Positions 1 through 8,943 of a DNA stretch of 64,000 nt are shown in pieces. The notes beneath the pieces were generated by a model, which was not told where the DNA came from, ran no database searches, and worked only from the letters and a program-made list of their open reading frames with translations. The translations under genes and the position numbers were made by a program. Source of the DNA: RGIG8767 sp964531805 (lineage in GTDB: Bacteria; Bacillota; Clostridia; Lachnospirales; Lachnospiraceae); assembly GCA_964531805.1 (NCBI GenBank), contig CAZHGE010000002.1:31164-95163 (forward strand). Direction: 5' to 3'. Positions within the stretch are counted from its first letter, which is position 1, and each line of letters begins with the position of its first letter.

Positions 1-1
1 G

Positions 2-499
2 ACAGGATACCGTGCATTCAGTTATTCCTTTGTAAAGACATTCCCGGTGATGTCCAAGGGTTTTGAGATTGAGACTGAGATGACTATTCATGCAGTGAAT
101 AACAATATGCAGGTGGAAAATGTGGAAGTTGACTATAGGGACCGTCCGGAAGGAAGTGTTTCTAAGTTAAATACCTATTCAGATGGTATGAAGGTTTTAT
201 TTACCATTATGCGTTTATTTAGAGAGTACAAGCCTATGCGCTTTTTTGCATTGCTTGCGTTAGTGTTAATGGCAGCAGCAATAGGATTTTTCATTCCTGT
301 TTTATTGGAATGGTTTGCAACTGGTTTAGTGGCTAAGTTTCCGACTCTTATCGTATGTGGATTTGTTGCACTAGCAGCAGTACAGGCATTTTTTGCAGGG
401 CTCATTTTAAACAATATTTCGCAGAGAGACCGTAAGGATTTTGAACTGGATTTAATTCGTATTAAGCACGAAGAAAATTTATTGAAGAAAGAAGTGTAA
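2..499 (+). CDS. Membrane glycosyltransferase family 2, C-terminal part (partial)
   Basis: The reading frame is open from the left edge, so only the C-terminal 165 residues are present. The visible part begins TGYRAFSYSFVK and includes SKGFEIETEMTIHA and RDRPEGSVSKLNTYSDG. These are typical of the end of the GT2 catalytic domain in dolichyl-phosphate-mannose-synthase-like enzymes. Two hydrophobic segments follow (roughly ALLALVLMAAAIGFFIPVLL and LIVCGFVALAAVQAFFAGLI), then a charged cytosolic tail ending LLKKEV. Family knowledge suggests transfer of a sugar from a nucleotide donor to a polyprenyl phosphate at the membrane. The specific sugar cannot be read. A strong hairpin follows the stop. 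Confidence 0.85.
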   Translation, partial: TGYRAFSYSFVKTFPVMSKGFEIETEMTIHAVNNNMQVENVEVDYRDRPEGSVSKLNTYSDGMKVLFTIMRLFREYKPMRFFALLALVLMAAAIGFFIPVLLEWFATGLVAKFPTLIVCGFVALAAVQAFFAGLILNNISQRDRKDFELDLIRIKHEENLLKKEV

Positions 500-528
500 A
501 AAATCCATAAACGAAAGATTTTTTACAC
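494..528 (+). terminator. Rho-independent-type hairpin after the glycosyltransferase
   Basis: GTGTAAAAAATC at 494-505 pairs perfectly over 12 bp with GATTTTTTACAC at 517-528. The stem is AT-rich and its right arm contains a run of six T. It overlaps the stop codon of the upstream gene. A second hairpin follows at 533-553 (CTTTGGACC, loop TGT, GGTCCAAAG), before ugd. Confidence 0.6.
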
Positions 529-584
529 GTAACTTTGGACCTGTGGTCCAAAGATTACAGATATTGGAAAGGCAGGCAAATAAC

Positions 585-1895
585 ATGAAAATCGCAGTAG
601 CGGGAACCGGATATGTTGGATTAGTGGCAGGTGTATGCTTTGCAGAAGTGGGACATGAAGTAACCTGTGTAGACATTGATGAAAATAAAGTAAAATTGAT
701 GGAAAGCGGCGTATCTCCTATCTATGAAGATGGATTGGAAGAATTGATGAAGAAAAACAATGCGACTGGGCGCCTTCATTATACAACGGATTATGCTAAG
801 GCTTATCGTGAGGCAGAGGCTATTTTTATTGGTGTTGGTACACCGGAAATGCCGGATGGCAGCGCTAACTTAAGTTATATTGCAACGGTATGCCGTCAGA
901 TTGCAGAATCCATCGTGCATGACTGCCTTGTAGTAGTAAAATCTACAGTTCCAATCGGAACCAATGATAAAGTAGAACAGTTTATCAAGGATTTCCTTGT
1001 TAATGATGTCAAAGTAGAAGTGGCATCCAATCCGGAATTTTTAGCACAGGGTACTGCTGTCCGCGATACCCTTAAGGCGGCACGTATCATTATCGGTACG
1101 GAATCTAAAGAAGCAGAAGCAAAATTAATGGAGATATATGAACCATTTAATATTCCGATTGTATCTGTAAAGAGACGTTCTGCAGAAATGATTAAATATG
1201 CATGTAATGATTTCTTAGCCCTTAAGATTTCTTACATGAACGATATTGCAAACCTTTGTGAATTGGTTGGAGCTGATATCCAGGATGTAGCAAAGGGAAT
1301 GAGTTATGATGCCCGTATCGGCGAGCGCTTCTTAAATGCCGGTATCGGATTTGGTGGAAGTTGTTTTCCTAAGGATACCAAGGCACTCAAATTCCTTGCT
1401 AAGCAGTATGGTTATGAATTAAAAACAGTAGAAGCCTGCGTGGATGTAAATACCAAGCAGAAGACCCGTTTGTTTGAAAAAGCAAAAGACCGTATGATTA
1501 CATTCAGTGGTTTGAAAGTAGCTGTATTAGGTTTGACATTTAAAGCGGGTACCGATGATCTTCGTGAAGCGCCTGCTTCTGAAAATATTAAATTATTACT
1601 GGCACAGGGAGCAGATATTTATGCTTATGATCCTGCCGGAATCCCAAGAGCAAAAATGGAATTCCCGGAAGGCAAAATTGACCGTGGCTCCATTACTTAT
1701 GTGGATTCACCACAGGAAGCATTAGATGGAGCAAACATCTGCTTTGTCTTTACAGAATGGCCGCAGATCAAAGGCGTAACCCCGGCTCAGTACAAAGAAT
1801 GGATGCGTACACCGCTTGTATATGACGGACGTAATCTCTATACATTGGATGAGATGAAAGAAGCTGGAATAGAATATTATAGTATTGGAAGATAA
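585..1895 (+). CDS. ugd: UDP-glucose 6-dehydrogenase
   Basis: Oxidises UDP-glucose to UDP-glucuronate with two NAD+, supplying uronic-acid donors for surface glycans. The 436-residue protein has the N-terminal Rossmann motif GTGYVGL (residues 7-13), the conserved STVPIGT and NPEFLAQGTA segments, and the catalytic cysteine in GFGGSCFPKD (Cys260). The C-terminal NAD/UDP-binding domain has LGLTFKAGTDDLREAP. Length matches the family. The ATG at 585 is preferred over an in-frame upstream start because GGAAAGGCAGG lies just upstream and the Rossmann fold starts immediately. It stands alone between a hairpin and a terminator, so it is probably a single-gene unit. Confidence 0.96.
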   Translation: MKIAVAGTGYVGLVAGVCFAEVGHEVTCVDIDENKVKLMESGVSPIYEDGLEELMKKNNATGRLHYTTDYAKAYREAEAIFIGVGTPEMPDGSANLSYIATVCRQIAESIVHDCLVVVKSTVPIGTNDKVEQFIKDFLVNDVKVEVASNPEFLAQGTAVRDTLKAARIIIGTESKEAEAKLMEIYEPFNIPIVSVKRRSAEMIKYACNDFLALKISYMNDIANLCELVGADIQDVAKGMSYDARIGERFLNAGIGFGGSCFPKDTKALKFLAKQYGYELKTVEACVDVNTKQKTRLFEKAKDRMITFSGLKVAVLGLTFKAGTDDLREAPASENIKLLLAQGADIYAYDPAGIPRAKMEFPEGKIDRGSITYVDSPQEALDGANICFVFTEWPQIKGVTPAQYKEWMRTPLVYDGRNLYTLDEMKEAGIEYYSIGR

Positions 1896-1917
1896 ATAGA
1901 TAAAAAATTAAAAAGCC

Positions 1918-1968
1918 AAAGGATTATTGATTCATTATTTAAAGAATTAGTAATCCTTTGTTTTTTTT
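1918..1968 (+). terminator. Intrinsic terminator of ugd
   Basis: AAAGGATTATTGATT (1918-1932) pairs with AATTAGTAATCCTTT (1945-1959), with one internal mismatch, and a T-run continues to 1968. Confidence 0.85.
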
Positions 1969-1978
1969 ATTTAGTACT

Positions 1979-2005
1979 TTAGAATATGCCGGATTATGTC
2001 GATAC
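1979..2005 (+). promoter_or_regulatory. Possible sigma-28 promoter of the first flagellin gene
   Basis: A GTCGATAC box (1998-2005) resembles the flagellar sigma-28 -10 element GCCGATAT. Fifteen bases upstream lies TTAG, only a weak match to the TAAA -35 element. The position, about 80 bases before a flagellin start, supports the call. Confidence 0.4.
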
Positions 2006-2086
2006 AATAAGCAATAGAGTATCTAAAAAAGAAATTAAAACCATGTTTCAAGGAAGAAAACTCAAAAGAGAAAAGGAAAGAATCCT

Positions 2087-4096
2087 ATGGTAATACAGCA
2101 CAATCTGGCAGCAATGAATGCAAATAGACAGTTTAAAATAAATACGGATAAGACTAAGAAAATCGCAGAAAAATTATCTTCCGGCTATAAGATTAACCGC
2201 TCAGCAGATGATGCGGCAGGTCTTGCAATGTCTGAAAAAATGCGCAGACAGATTCGTGGTCTGGGTCAGGCGGCTGAGAATATCCAGGAAGGTATCGGCT
2301 ATGTACAGACAGCAGAAGGTGCATTAAATGAAGTACATGATATGCTGCAGCGTATGAACGAGTTGGCTGTTAAAAGTGCGAATGGTACTAATACGGATGA
2401 AGACAGAGAGTATATTGATGCGGAAGTGCAGCAGTTAAAGGAAGAATTGGATCGGATTTTTGAAACTACGACTTTTAATGAAATCAATATCTGGGAACCG
2501 GATCCGGCTACAAAAATACAGATTGGAACAGAAAAGAAGCAGGCTGTAACTTACAAATCTACGGCTAAGAGTATTGATGTTACGAATGATAATTACGATG
2601 TAATTGCATATGGAAGTTATAAGATTGCCGCAACAGAAGCGGATGGGATATCCATTTCCTGGACCGGATATAATGGAACCCAGTATGAAACAAAGAAAGT
2701 TACCTGGGATGAATTTGAAGCAAATGATTATTCTATTGAGATGAGTGATTATTTTGATCAAACAACAGCACCGGAATTGTTTGATGCAAATGGGAAACCT
2801 GTTTTTACACACAAACTTTCTTTTGATGTAGAAGAAACGGCAACAATAGCGGATATGGCAATTTGTCTTAATAATAGAGCGTTTTCTTCCGGTCCAAGTG
2901 CGGGTGTGGAGGCACGTTTTGAGACAAGCGCAGGCGCTTCCGATTCTAGAGATATGTATGTTTATACATCATCTTTAACGTATCAGGCAGCATATGCTTC
3001 GCGTATGAATGGGACGACAGACCCACATGATTTTGATGCAGCTGATGACGCATTTATAGAACCAATCAGTGGAACTACCAATTTAACATCCAAGCCAAGT
3101 GCGACAACGGTGGCAGATGCCCGGAATAGCACCGATGGTTGGGAATTTACTTTTGATATGGATGGTATAGGCACGGTAAAGGCGACATCTACTACGGTGG
3201 AATATTATGGATCTGACCGAACGGATGATGATGAAGGTTTATGGTGGGAATGGTATAGATATAAACAAAACGGTGTATGGAAGCAGTTTAAGGATCCGAT
3301 AAGGCAAGATGCAGACGGAACACTGGGTGGTATTATGTCCGCTTTAACCGGCGACGAAAATGATGGTACTCCGGGACTCCTGAATAAAAATTTGGGACCG
3401 GGTAACAGCGGATGTGCGGACTCGGGTGGTTATATATTATTGAATTTTGATGTAAATGCCGTAAATGACTTTACTTATGGAGATAATAAGACATCAAAAG
3501 ATGTAGGAGGATTTACATTAAGATTAAATGTAAGCAATACAGACACAGAGCAGACAATACTGGATAAAATCAATAATACATTGAATAATACGGCTATTAT
3601 GGATTTATATACCGGTAGTGGCGGAAGTTATTATGGTGGTGTATCATTTGGTAATTCGGGTGTTAATTCCCACCAAATTGATGTCCCAATCTGGGGCGGT
3701 AAGTGTAAGTTCTGGGTACAGGCTGGAGCAGAGGCAAGACAGCATATTGAGATTCAGTATGAAGCGTTGAGTAATAAGTATCTAGAATTGGAAGATGTTG
3801 ATGTGTTGGATGAGGCGGCTTGTGCAGATGCAATTGATAAAATTAAAGATGCACTTATAGAAGTCAGCAAGCAAAGATCTGATTTTGGTGCATATCAGAA
3901 CCGTTTGGAGAAGGCATATAACGTAAATAAGAATACACAGGAAAATACGCAGTATTCGGAAACAATGATTCGTGATACGGATATGGCAAAGACTATGGTG
4001 GAATATTCCAACCATAACATTTTACTACAGGCTGGACAGTCGATTCTGTCACAGATGAATAACTATAATCAGGGTGTTTTACAGTTATTGCAGTAA
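2087..4096 (+). CDS. Flagellin with large variable insert
   Basis: A 669-residue filament subunit. Residues 1-140 form the conserved D0/D1 region (VIQHNLAAMNANRQF, LSSGYKINRSADDAAGLAMS, LQRMNELAVKSANGT). The last 120 residues carry the matching C-terminal helices (DFGAYQNRLEKA, IRDTDMAKTMVEYSNHNILLQAGQSIL). About 390 residues between them are specific to this gene, rich in Asp, Gly, Thr and aromatic residues. No enzymatic motif was seen there, so it is probably a surface-exposed D2/D3 domain. It is more than twice the length of the flagellin at 13843. A ribosome site AAAAGGAAAG precedes the ATG. The next gene starts with nearly the same leader, indicating duplication of the flagellin ends. 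Confidence 0.95.
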   Translation: MVIQHNLAAMNANRQFKINTDKTKKIAEKLSSGYKINRSADDAAGLAMSEKMRRQIRGLGQAAENIQEGIGYVQTAEGALNEVHDMLQRMNELAVKSANGTNTDEDREYIDAEVQQLKEELDRIFETTTFNEINIWEPDPATKIQIGTEKKQAVTYKSTAKSIDVTNDNYDVIAYGSYKIAATEADGISISWTGYNGTQYETKKVTWDEFEANDYSIEMSDYFDQTTAPELFDANGKPVFTHKLSFDVEETATIADMAICLNNRAFSSGPSAGVEARFETSAGASDSRDMYVYTSSLTYQAAYASRMNGTTDPHDFDAADDAFIEPISGTTNLTSKPSATTVADARNSTDGWEFTFDMDGIGTVKATSTTVEYYGSDRTDDDEGLWWEWYRYKQNGVWKQFKDPIRQDADGTLGGIMSALTGDENDGTPGLLNKNLGPGNSGCADSGGYILLNFDVNAVNDFTYGDNKTSKDVGGFTLRLNVSNTDTEQTILDKINNTLNNTAIMDLYTGSGGSYYGGVSFGNSGVNSHQIDVPIWGGKCKFWVQAGAEARQHIEIQYEALSNKYLELEDVDVLDEAACADAIDKIKDALIEVSKQRSDFGAYQNRLEKAYNVNKNTQENTQYSETMIRDTDMAKTMVEYSNHNILLQAGQSILSQMNNYNQGVLQLLQ

Positions 4097-4151
4097 TAGT
4101 AATACAGAAATTTTCATGGAAGAAAGTTGGTTTTAACCGGGAAGGAATCCT

Positions 4152-6020
4152 ATGGTAGTACAGCATAATTTGGTTGCAATGAATGCAAACAGACAACTCC
4201 TTATTAATAATAAAAAAATGACCGGTTTGACTGAAAAATTATCTTCCGGATACCGGGTCAATCGGGCTGCTGATGATGCAGCAGGCCTTGCAATATCGGA
4301 AAAAATGCGCAGACAAATCAGAGGTCTTACACAGGCATCTGCAAATGCACAGGATGGTATCTCTTTGGTACAGTCGGCAGAAGGTGCTATGAATGAAATT
4401 CATGCCATGCTTCAAAGGGGAACGGAGCTTGCGGTTAAAGCGGCAAACGGAACATTGACAGATGATGACAGAAGTATGGTGGATGCAGAGATACAGCAGT
4501 TAAAGCAGGCAATTGATCAGACGGCTCATCATACCGTGTTTAATGAGATGCCTCTTTTTCCTGCAAATGGGACTTCCCCAAGATCCATGGCGGGAAGTCA
4601 GGTGTATCATTATGAGATTTCCTATCGTTTATCCGATGGAATGATCATGATAGGCAGTGAAAACGGAGATGTGGCACCTGTTGCAGATACGGGCACAGAT
4701 GCGTTGGCAGAAAGTGTATTAGCAGATAAAATAGCAAATGAGTTAATTCCAAACGCTATTGCACAGATTTTTTCAGCATTTCCATCTTTGAAAAATGCGA
4801 CGGGAAGCGATACGATTGATATGGCACTGGATGTTTCTTTTTTAGATGGACCGAATGGAACACTCGCATATGCCCAGTATTCATATGCACCTACAGGTAA
4901 GCCGGTAAATATGTTGGTTAAAGTAGATACGGCGGATTTTGATGATGATGATGCAACGGGAACAGGAGAAAATGCAGAAACTTTGGAATCCACGATTGCC
5001 CATGAGTTAATGCATAGTGTAATGCAGTATAATTTAACAGATGGCATGAGTGGAAGAACAGGTGATAAATATCCTACTTGGTTTATAGAAGGAACCGCGC
5101 AGCTTGCAGGTGGTGGATTCCCGACGAACTGGAATAATGCGTTACTTAATTATGCTAATGATTTAACAGGAGCTGGAGATGCCAGTAAGGATGCCGATAT
5201 TGCAAATTATCTGAAATCCTATACCGTGGATGGACGTCCTTATGGACATGGTTATTTAGCGGCTGCTTATATTGGTTATCTGGCAAGCGGGGCTTCTGAT
5301 GTGACTGGAGCTAATATTGCAGCTGGTATGGATAAAGTATTTTCAGATTTATTAAATGGAGATTCTCTTTCTGATGCAATTGATAAGAATACGGGAATGA
5401 CTCAGGCACAGATTGAAAGTCTGTTTCAAAATCCGGATGCTTCCTTAACCGAATTTATAAGAAAACTTTCTTATGCTTCCAAAGATGGTGCTGGTTCTGT
5501 TGTTGCCGGTTCCCTTGGAACAGGAAGTACCAATATATTAGGAAACACAGCTCCTACGCAGGCATTTCGTATTGACCCGAATCAGGTAAATGTCAATACC
5601 GGTTCTACGAGTACTGCCGGAGCAACAGAAATTAATCTTCAGGTTGGTGCGGAAGCAAGAACTCACATTAATGTAAAACTGTTTCAAATGGATGCTGCGG
5701 CACTGGGATTAGATAATACAAGTGTAGCGACGAGTGTCGGTGCAGATAATGCCATTACAGAATTTAAGAATGCAGTAGGATATGTAAGTAATGTCAGAAG
5801 TTATTATGGTGCAGTTCAGAACCGATTAGAGCATACCATTAATAATTTGGACAATGTAGTGGAAAATACAACAGCAGCAGAATCCAGAATCCGTGATACG
5901 GATATGGCTAAGATGATGGTAGAATATTCGAACCAGAATATTTTACTTCAGGCTGGACAAGCTATTTTATCACAAGCAAACCAGCTGCAGGATGGAGTGC
6001 TGGCTCTTCTGAGAGGATAG
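4152..6020 (+). CDS. Flagellin with inserted zinc metalloprotease domain (flagellinolysin type)
   Basis: A 622-residue protein with complete flagellin ends: N-terminal VVQHNLVAMNANRQ to about residue 140, and a C-terminal region including AVQNRLEHTINNLDNVVEN and IRDTDMAKMMVEYSNQN. The hypervariable region holds a peptidase. It has the zinc motif HELMH at residues 284-288, with catalytic Glu285, and a downstream WFIEGTAQLAG whose Glu313 fits the third zinc ligand of gluzincins. This architecture matches the published flagellinolysin family, in which filaments are assembled as active proteases. All three zinc ligands and the catalytic Glu are present, so activity is likely. The substrate is unknown. 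The ATG is preceded by GGGAAGGAATCC. Confidence 0.93.
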   Translation: MVVQHNLVAMNANRQLLINNKKMTGLTEKLSSGYRVNRAADDAAGLAISEKMRRQIRGLTQASANAQDGISLVQSAEGAMNEIHAMLQRGTELAVKAANGTLTDDDRSMVDAEIQQLKQAIDQTAHHTVFNEMPLFPANGTSPRSMAGSQVYHYEISYRLSDGMIMIGSENGDVAPVADTGTDALAESVLADKIANELIPNAIAQIFSAFPSLKNATGSDTIDMALDVSFLDGPNGTLAYAQYSYAPTGKPVNMLVKVDTADFDDDDATGTGENAETLESTIAHELMHSVMQYNLTDGMSGRTGDKYPTWFIEGTAQLAGGGFPTNWNNALLNYANDLTGAGDASKDADIANYLKSYTVDGRPYGHGYLAAAYIGYLASGASDVTGANIAAGMDKVFSDLLNGDSLSDAIDKNTGMTQAQIESLFQNPDASLTEFIRKLSYASKDGAGSVVAGSLGTGSTNILGNTAPTQAFRIDPNQVNVNTGSTSTAGATEINLQVGAEARTHINVKLFQMDAAALGLDNTSVATSVGADNAITEFKNAVGYVSNVRSYYGAVQNRLEHTINNLDNVVENTTAAESRIRDTDMAKMMVEYSNQNILLQAGQAILSQANQLQDGVLALLRG

Positions 6021-6025
6021 TTTTA

Positions 6026-6397
6026 ATGGGAGAAATGAATAAGATACACTGTTGCAGTTGTGGAAAGAATTGGGAATATAGAACCGGCTGCGGCATAATG
6101 CATAGTCGATTAGACACAATAGCAGGCTTATTTCAAGAAAATATAGCAAATCAATTTATGGTATATACAGAAGAAATGTCTCCTGTTATTTTCAATTTTG
6201 CTTTTATGCCGGCACAATGTGACAAGTGTAAAAATATTGTGGATGTTCCTTTTTTAGAATTAAAAGGAGAACAGTATGCGGGAGATTGTCCATTGTGTGG
6301 ATATAAGATAGAGATTTTAAAGGATATAGATAATTTAAAATGTCCGATATGCAGAGGAGGGGATTTTGAACAGAGTATAATAGGACATTGGGATTGA
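6026..6397 (+). CDS. Small zinc-ribbon protein of unknown function
   Basis: A 123-residue protein with four CxxC pairs: CSCG, CDKC, CPLC and CPIC. This implies two zinc-ribbon folds, one perhaps split between the first two pairs. No membrane segment or signal peptide is visible. It starts five bases after the protease-flagellin stop and has its ribosome site (GAGAGG) inside that gene, so it is probably co-transcribed and translationally coupled. I do not recognise a named family. A role linked to the metalloprotease filament is only a guess from position. Confidence 0.75.
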   Translation: MGEMNKIHCCSCGKNWEYRTGCGIMHSRLDTIAGLFQENIANQFMVYTEEMSPVIFNFAFMPAQCDKCKNIVDVPFLELKGEQYAGDCPLCGYKIEILKDIDNLKCPICRGGDFEQSIIGHWD

Positions 6398-6433
6398 AAA
6401 TCCGCTAAGAAGAATTTTAAACTAAACTAGTTG

Positions 6434-6483
6434 AAAAAAAGAAAAAAATGTTTGTACTTAGGTATAAACATTTTTTTCTTTTT
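6434..6483 (+). terminator. Intrinsic terminator after the two-flagellin operon
   Basis: A long perfect stem: AAAAAGAAAAAAATGTTT pairs with AAACATTTTTTTCTTTTT around a 12-base loop, and the right arm ends in T-rich sequence. Its right half overlaps the sigma-28 promoter of the next operon. Confidence 0.85.
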
Positions 6484-6492
6484 GGCCGATAT
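6465..6492 (+). promoter_or_regulatory. Sigma-28 promoter of flaG-fliD-fliS
   Basis: TAAA at 6465-6468, a 16-base spacer, and GCCGATAT at 6485-6492. The -10 element matches the flagellar sigma factor consensus exactly. It lies 85 bases before flaG. The -35 element is inside the upstream terminator hairpin. Confidence 0.8.
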
Positions 6493-6576
6493 AAAGACTA
6501 GAATAATCTGTATATATCATAGAATGCAGATATAATTGAAACTTTTAATCTTATATATCACATGGAGGTGATTACA

Positions 6577-7008
6577 ATGGCAATAGAACCATTAGGAAGT
6601 GTAATGTCATATCAGGCACAGACAGTACAGCCCGCTGCACCAAAGGCTGCAGTGGAAAAACCAGCAGCTGAATTCACGGAGGGAGCAGCGCTGAACAATT
6701 CGGTAGTTATTGACAAGACTACTCCTGTAGTAACACAGATTACAGAGGGTGGCGAACAGAATGGCAATCCGCAGAATAATAATCAGGCTCAGAACGAGCA
6801 ACTTCGTAAGGCGGTAGAACAGCTCAATAAAAAGATGAACAATTCAGAAGCTGTTTATGGAATTCATGAAGGAACAAACAGAATTACAATTAAAATTGTG
6901 GATAAAGAAACAAAAGAAACAATCAAGGAACTTCCACCGGAGAAGACTTTGGATATGATTGTCAAAGTATGGGAACTGGCCGGAATGTTGGTTGACGAGA
7001 GAAGATAG
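6577..7008 (+). CDS. flaG: FlaG-family flagellar protein
   Basis: A 143-residue protein. The N-terminal half is low complexity (Ala, Pro, Gln, Asn). The C-terminal FlaG domain has RITIKIVDKETKETIKELPP followed by EKTLDMIVKVWELAGMLVDERR. FlaG proteins occur beside fliD and affect filament length, though their mechanism is poorly defined. The ATG at 6577 is chosen because GGAGGTG sits seven bases upstream. An earlier in-frame ATG at 6562 would overlap that ribosome site. First gene of the flaG-fliD-fliS unit, 12 bases from fliD. Confidence 0.9.
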   Translation: MAIEPLGSVMSYQAQTVQPAAPKAAVEKPAAEFTEGAALNNSVVIDKTTPVVTQITEGGEQNGNPQNNNQAQNEQLRKAVEQLNKKMNNSEAVYGIHEGTNRITIKIVDKETKETIKELPPEKTLDMIVKVWELAGMLVDERR

Positions 7009-7020
7009 GAGGCTGTTATT

Positions 7021-8544
7021 ATGGCAATGCGTGTAAGCGGATTATATTCCGGTATGGATACAGAGTCCATTATTGCTGATTTGGTAGCAGTAAAGCAGAC
7101 CAAAGTAGATGAGTTGAAAAAAGCACAAACTAAGCATGAATGGAAGCAGAATGCATGGAAAGATTTAAATTCTAAAATTTATAAATTATTCTCTGGTACA
7201 TTGGATAATCTTACATATCAGTCTTCTTATGCTAAGAAGACTACAACAGTATCGAATCCAAATGCAGCGACTGTTATTACAAAGGATACTGCAATGAATA
7301 GCGTACAGTCCTTAAAGATTGAGAAACTGGCATCTTCTGGATATATGACAGGTGCAGAACTGGCTAAGGGGGCAACTGCAGATACAACGATGAAGGATTT
7401 GCTTGGGGCTGATGCGTTTACGAGTGGTGGTACTGCGACTATTACGGTAACGATTGGGAAGACTGAAAATAGCCCTGGAGTACCAACTGATATTACTCTG
7501 ACAGCTGATAGTAAGGTTTCTGATGTAATTGCGGAATTGAAAAAAAACGGTTTAAATGCTAATTACGATTCGACAACTAATCGTATTTTTATTGGTGCGT
7601 CTGCAACTGGTGAGGAAAATGATTTTGAGATTTCGGCAGGTGCAGGGATTAGTACGGACGCATTAAAAGCGTTGGGATTATCCACTGCTAACGGAGCAGT
7701 CAAGGAAGATGGAAGTAGTGCTAGAATTGTATTAAATGGTGCAACTTTTACATCAACAAGTAATACATTTGAAATCAATGGACTAACGATTACCTGTAAT
7801 GCAGAAACCGGAAATTCTCCAATTACATTGAGTACACAGGACGATACCAGCGGTGTGTATGATATGATAAAGGATTTTATCAAGGAATATTCTTCATTGA
7901 TTAATGAGATGGATAAACTTTATAATGCAGACCGCGCAAAAGGTTATGAACCATTAACGGATGAAGAAAAAGATGCCATGAGTGAATCTGAGGTTGAAAA
8001 GTGGGAAACTAAGATTAAGGATTCGCTTTTAAGAGGAGACTCCACACTTAGTACGGTATCTACTGCCATGAAACAGATTATGAGTGCTGGTTTTGAAATT
8101 GGCGGTAAAACTATGTATTTGTCTGATTTTGGTATCGAGACCATGGGATATATGGAGGCTGCTGACAATGAGAAGCATGCGTACTATATCAATGGTGATG
8201 AGGACAATACGAACAGTTCTATTAAGAATAAGACAAATGAGTTGATGGCAGCAATCAGCAAAGATCCAACGCAGGTTAGAGATTTCTTTGTAAAATTAAC
8301 TCAAAGCCTTAAATCAAGACTGGATGGTCTGATGAAAGGTACTGATTACAGCAGTTCTTATACCGTGTATGAAGATAAAAAAATGAAGACTGAATATGAT
8401 GATTACACGAAAAAGATTAAGGATGCAGAAGATAAATTAGCTGCTTATGAAGACAGATGGTATGCAAAGTTTGCAGCAATGGAGTCTGCAATGGCGAAAA
8501 TGCAGACCAACATGAATGCAGTAAGCGGTTTATTTGGAGGCTGA
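7021..8544 (+). CDS. fliD: Flagellar filament cap protein FliD (HAP2)
   Basis: The pentameric cap at the filament tip, which guides flagellin folding. The 507-residue protein begins with the FliD N-terminal signature VSGLYSGMDTESIIADLVAVKQTKVDEL and a coiled-coil segment. A variable Thr/Ala-rich middle follows (residues 90-270). The C-terminal FliD domain has YDMIKDFIKEYSSLINEMDKL, and a heptad-rich tail ends AMAKMQTNMNAVSGLFGG. Length is typical. AGGAGG lies eight bases before the ATG. Its 3' end contains the ribosome site of fliS. Confidence 0.95.
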   Translation: MAMRVSGLYSGMDTESIIADLVAVKQTKVDELKKAQTKHEWKQNAWKDLNSKIYKLFSGTLDNLTYQSSYAKKTTTVSNPNAATVITKDTAMNSVQSLKIEKLASSGYMTGAELAKGATADTTMKDLLGADAFTSGGTATITVTIGKTENSPGVPTDITLTADSKVSDVIAELKKNGLNANYDSTTNRIFIGASATGEENDFEISAGAGISTDALKALGLSTANGAVKEDGSSARIVLNGATFTSTSNTFEINGLTITCNAETGNSPITLSTQDDTSGVYDMIKDFIKEYSSLINEMDKLYNADRAKGYEPLTDEEKDAMSESEVEKWETKIKDSLLRGDSTLSTVSTAMKQIMSAGFEIGGKTMYLSDFGIETMGYMEAADNEKHAYYINGDEDNTNSSIKNKTNELMAAISKDPTQVRDFFVKLTQSLKSRLDGLMKGTDYSSSYTVYEDKKMKTEYDDYTKKIKDAEDKLAAYEDRWYAKFAAMESAMAKMQTNMNAVSGLFGG

Positions 8545-8549
8545 TAACT

Positions 8550-8939
8550 ATGGCGTTATATAATGCAAACTCTCAATATCAACAATATAATAACAGTAAG
8601 GTTTTGACTGCTTCACCAGCCGAACTTACGTTGATGTTATATGAGGGTGCAATTAAGTTTTGTAATATTGCTGTTGTGGCAATTGAGAAGAAGGATATGC
8701 AAAAAGCTCATACTAACATTATGAAAGCGGAACGAATCATTGATCATTTACGAGTAACACTGGATATGAAATATCCAGTAGCGCAGGATTTTGATAGAAT
8801 TTATGAATATCTCGATAGGCGTCTTGTTCAGGCAAATATGAAAAAAGATACCGAGATTTTAGAAGAGATACTTATGCATCTACGTTCCGTGAGAGATACC
8901 TGGAAGGAAGTTATGCGTATAAACGGAAAGGCAAATTAG
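8550..8939 (+). CDS. fliS: Flagellin export chaperone FliS
   Basis: A cytoplasmic helical chaperone that binds the C-terminal helices of flagellin and prevents premature polymerisation before export. The 129-residue protein starts MALYNANSQYQQYNNSKVL, followed by ASPAELTLMLYEGAIKF, the classic FliS signature. Length is normal for the family. The start at 8550 is set by GGAGG at the end of fliD. A longer frame beginning inside fliD is rejected. Five bases separate it from fliD, so coupling is likely. Confidence 0.96.
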   Translation: MALYNANSQYQQYNNSKVLTASPAELTLMLYEGAIKFCNIAVVAIEKKDMQKAHTNIMKAERIIDHLRVTLDMKYPVAQDFDRIYEYLDRRLVQANMKKDTEILEEILMHLRSVRDTWKEVMRINGKAN

Positions 8940-8943
8940 TAGT

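Noticed and set aside
2435..2812. Minus-strand ORF inside the first flagellin
   Set aside because: Ile/Cys-rich shadow of the coding strand without a start signal.
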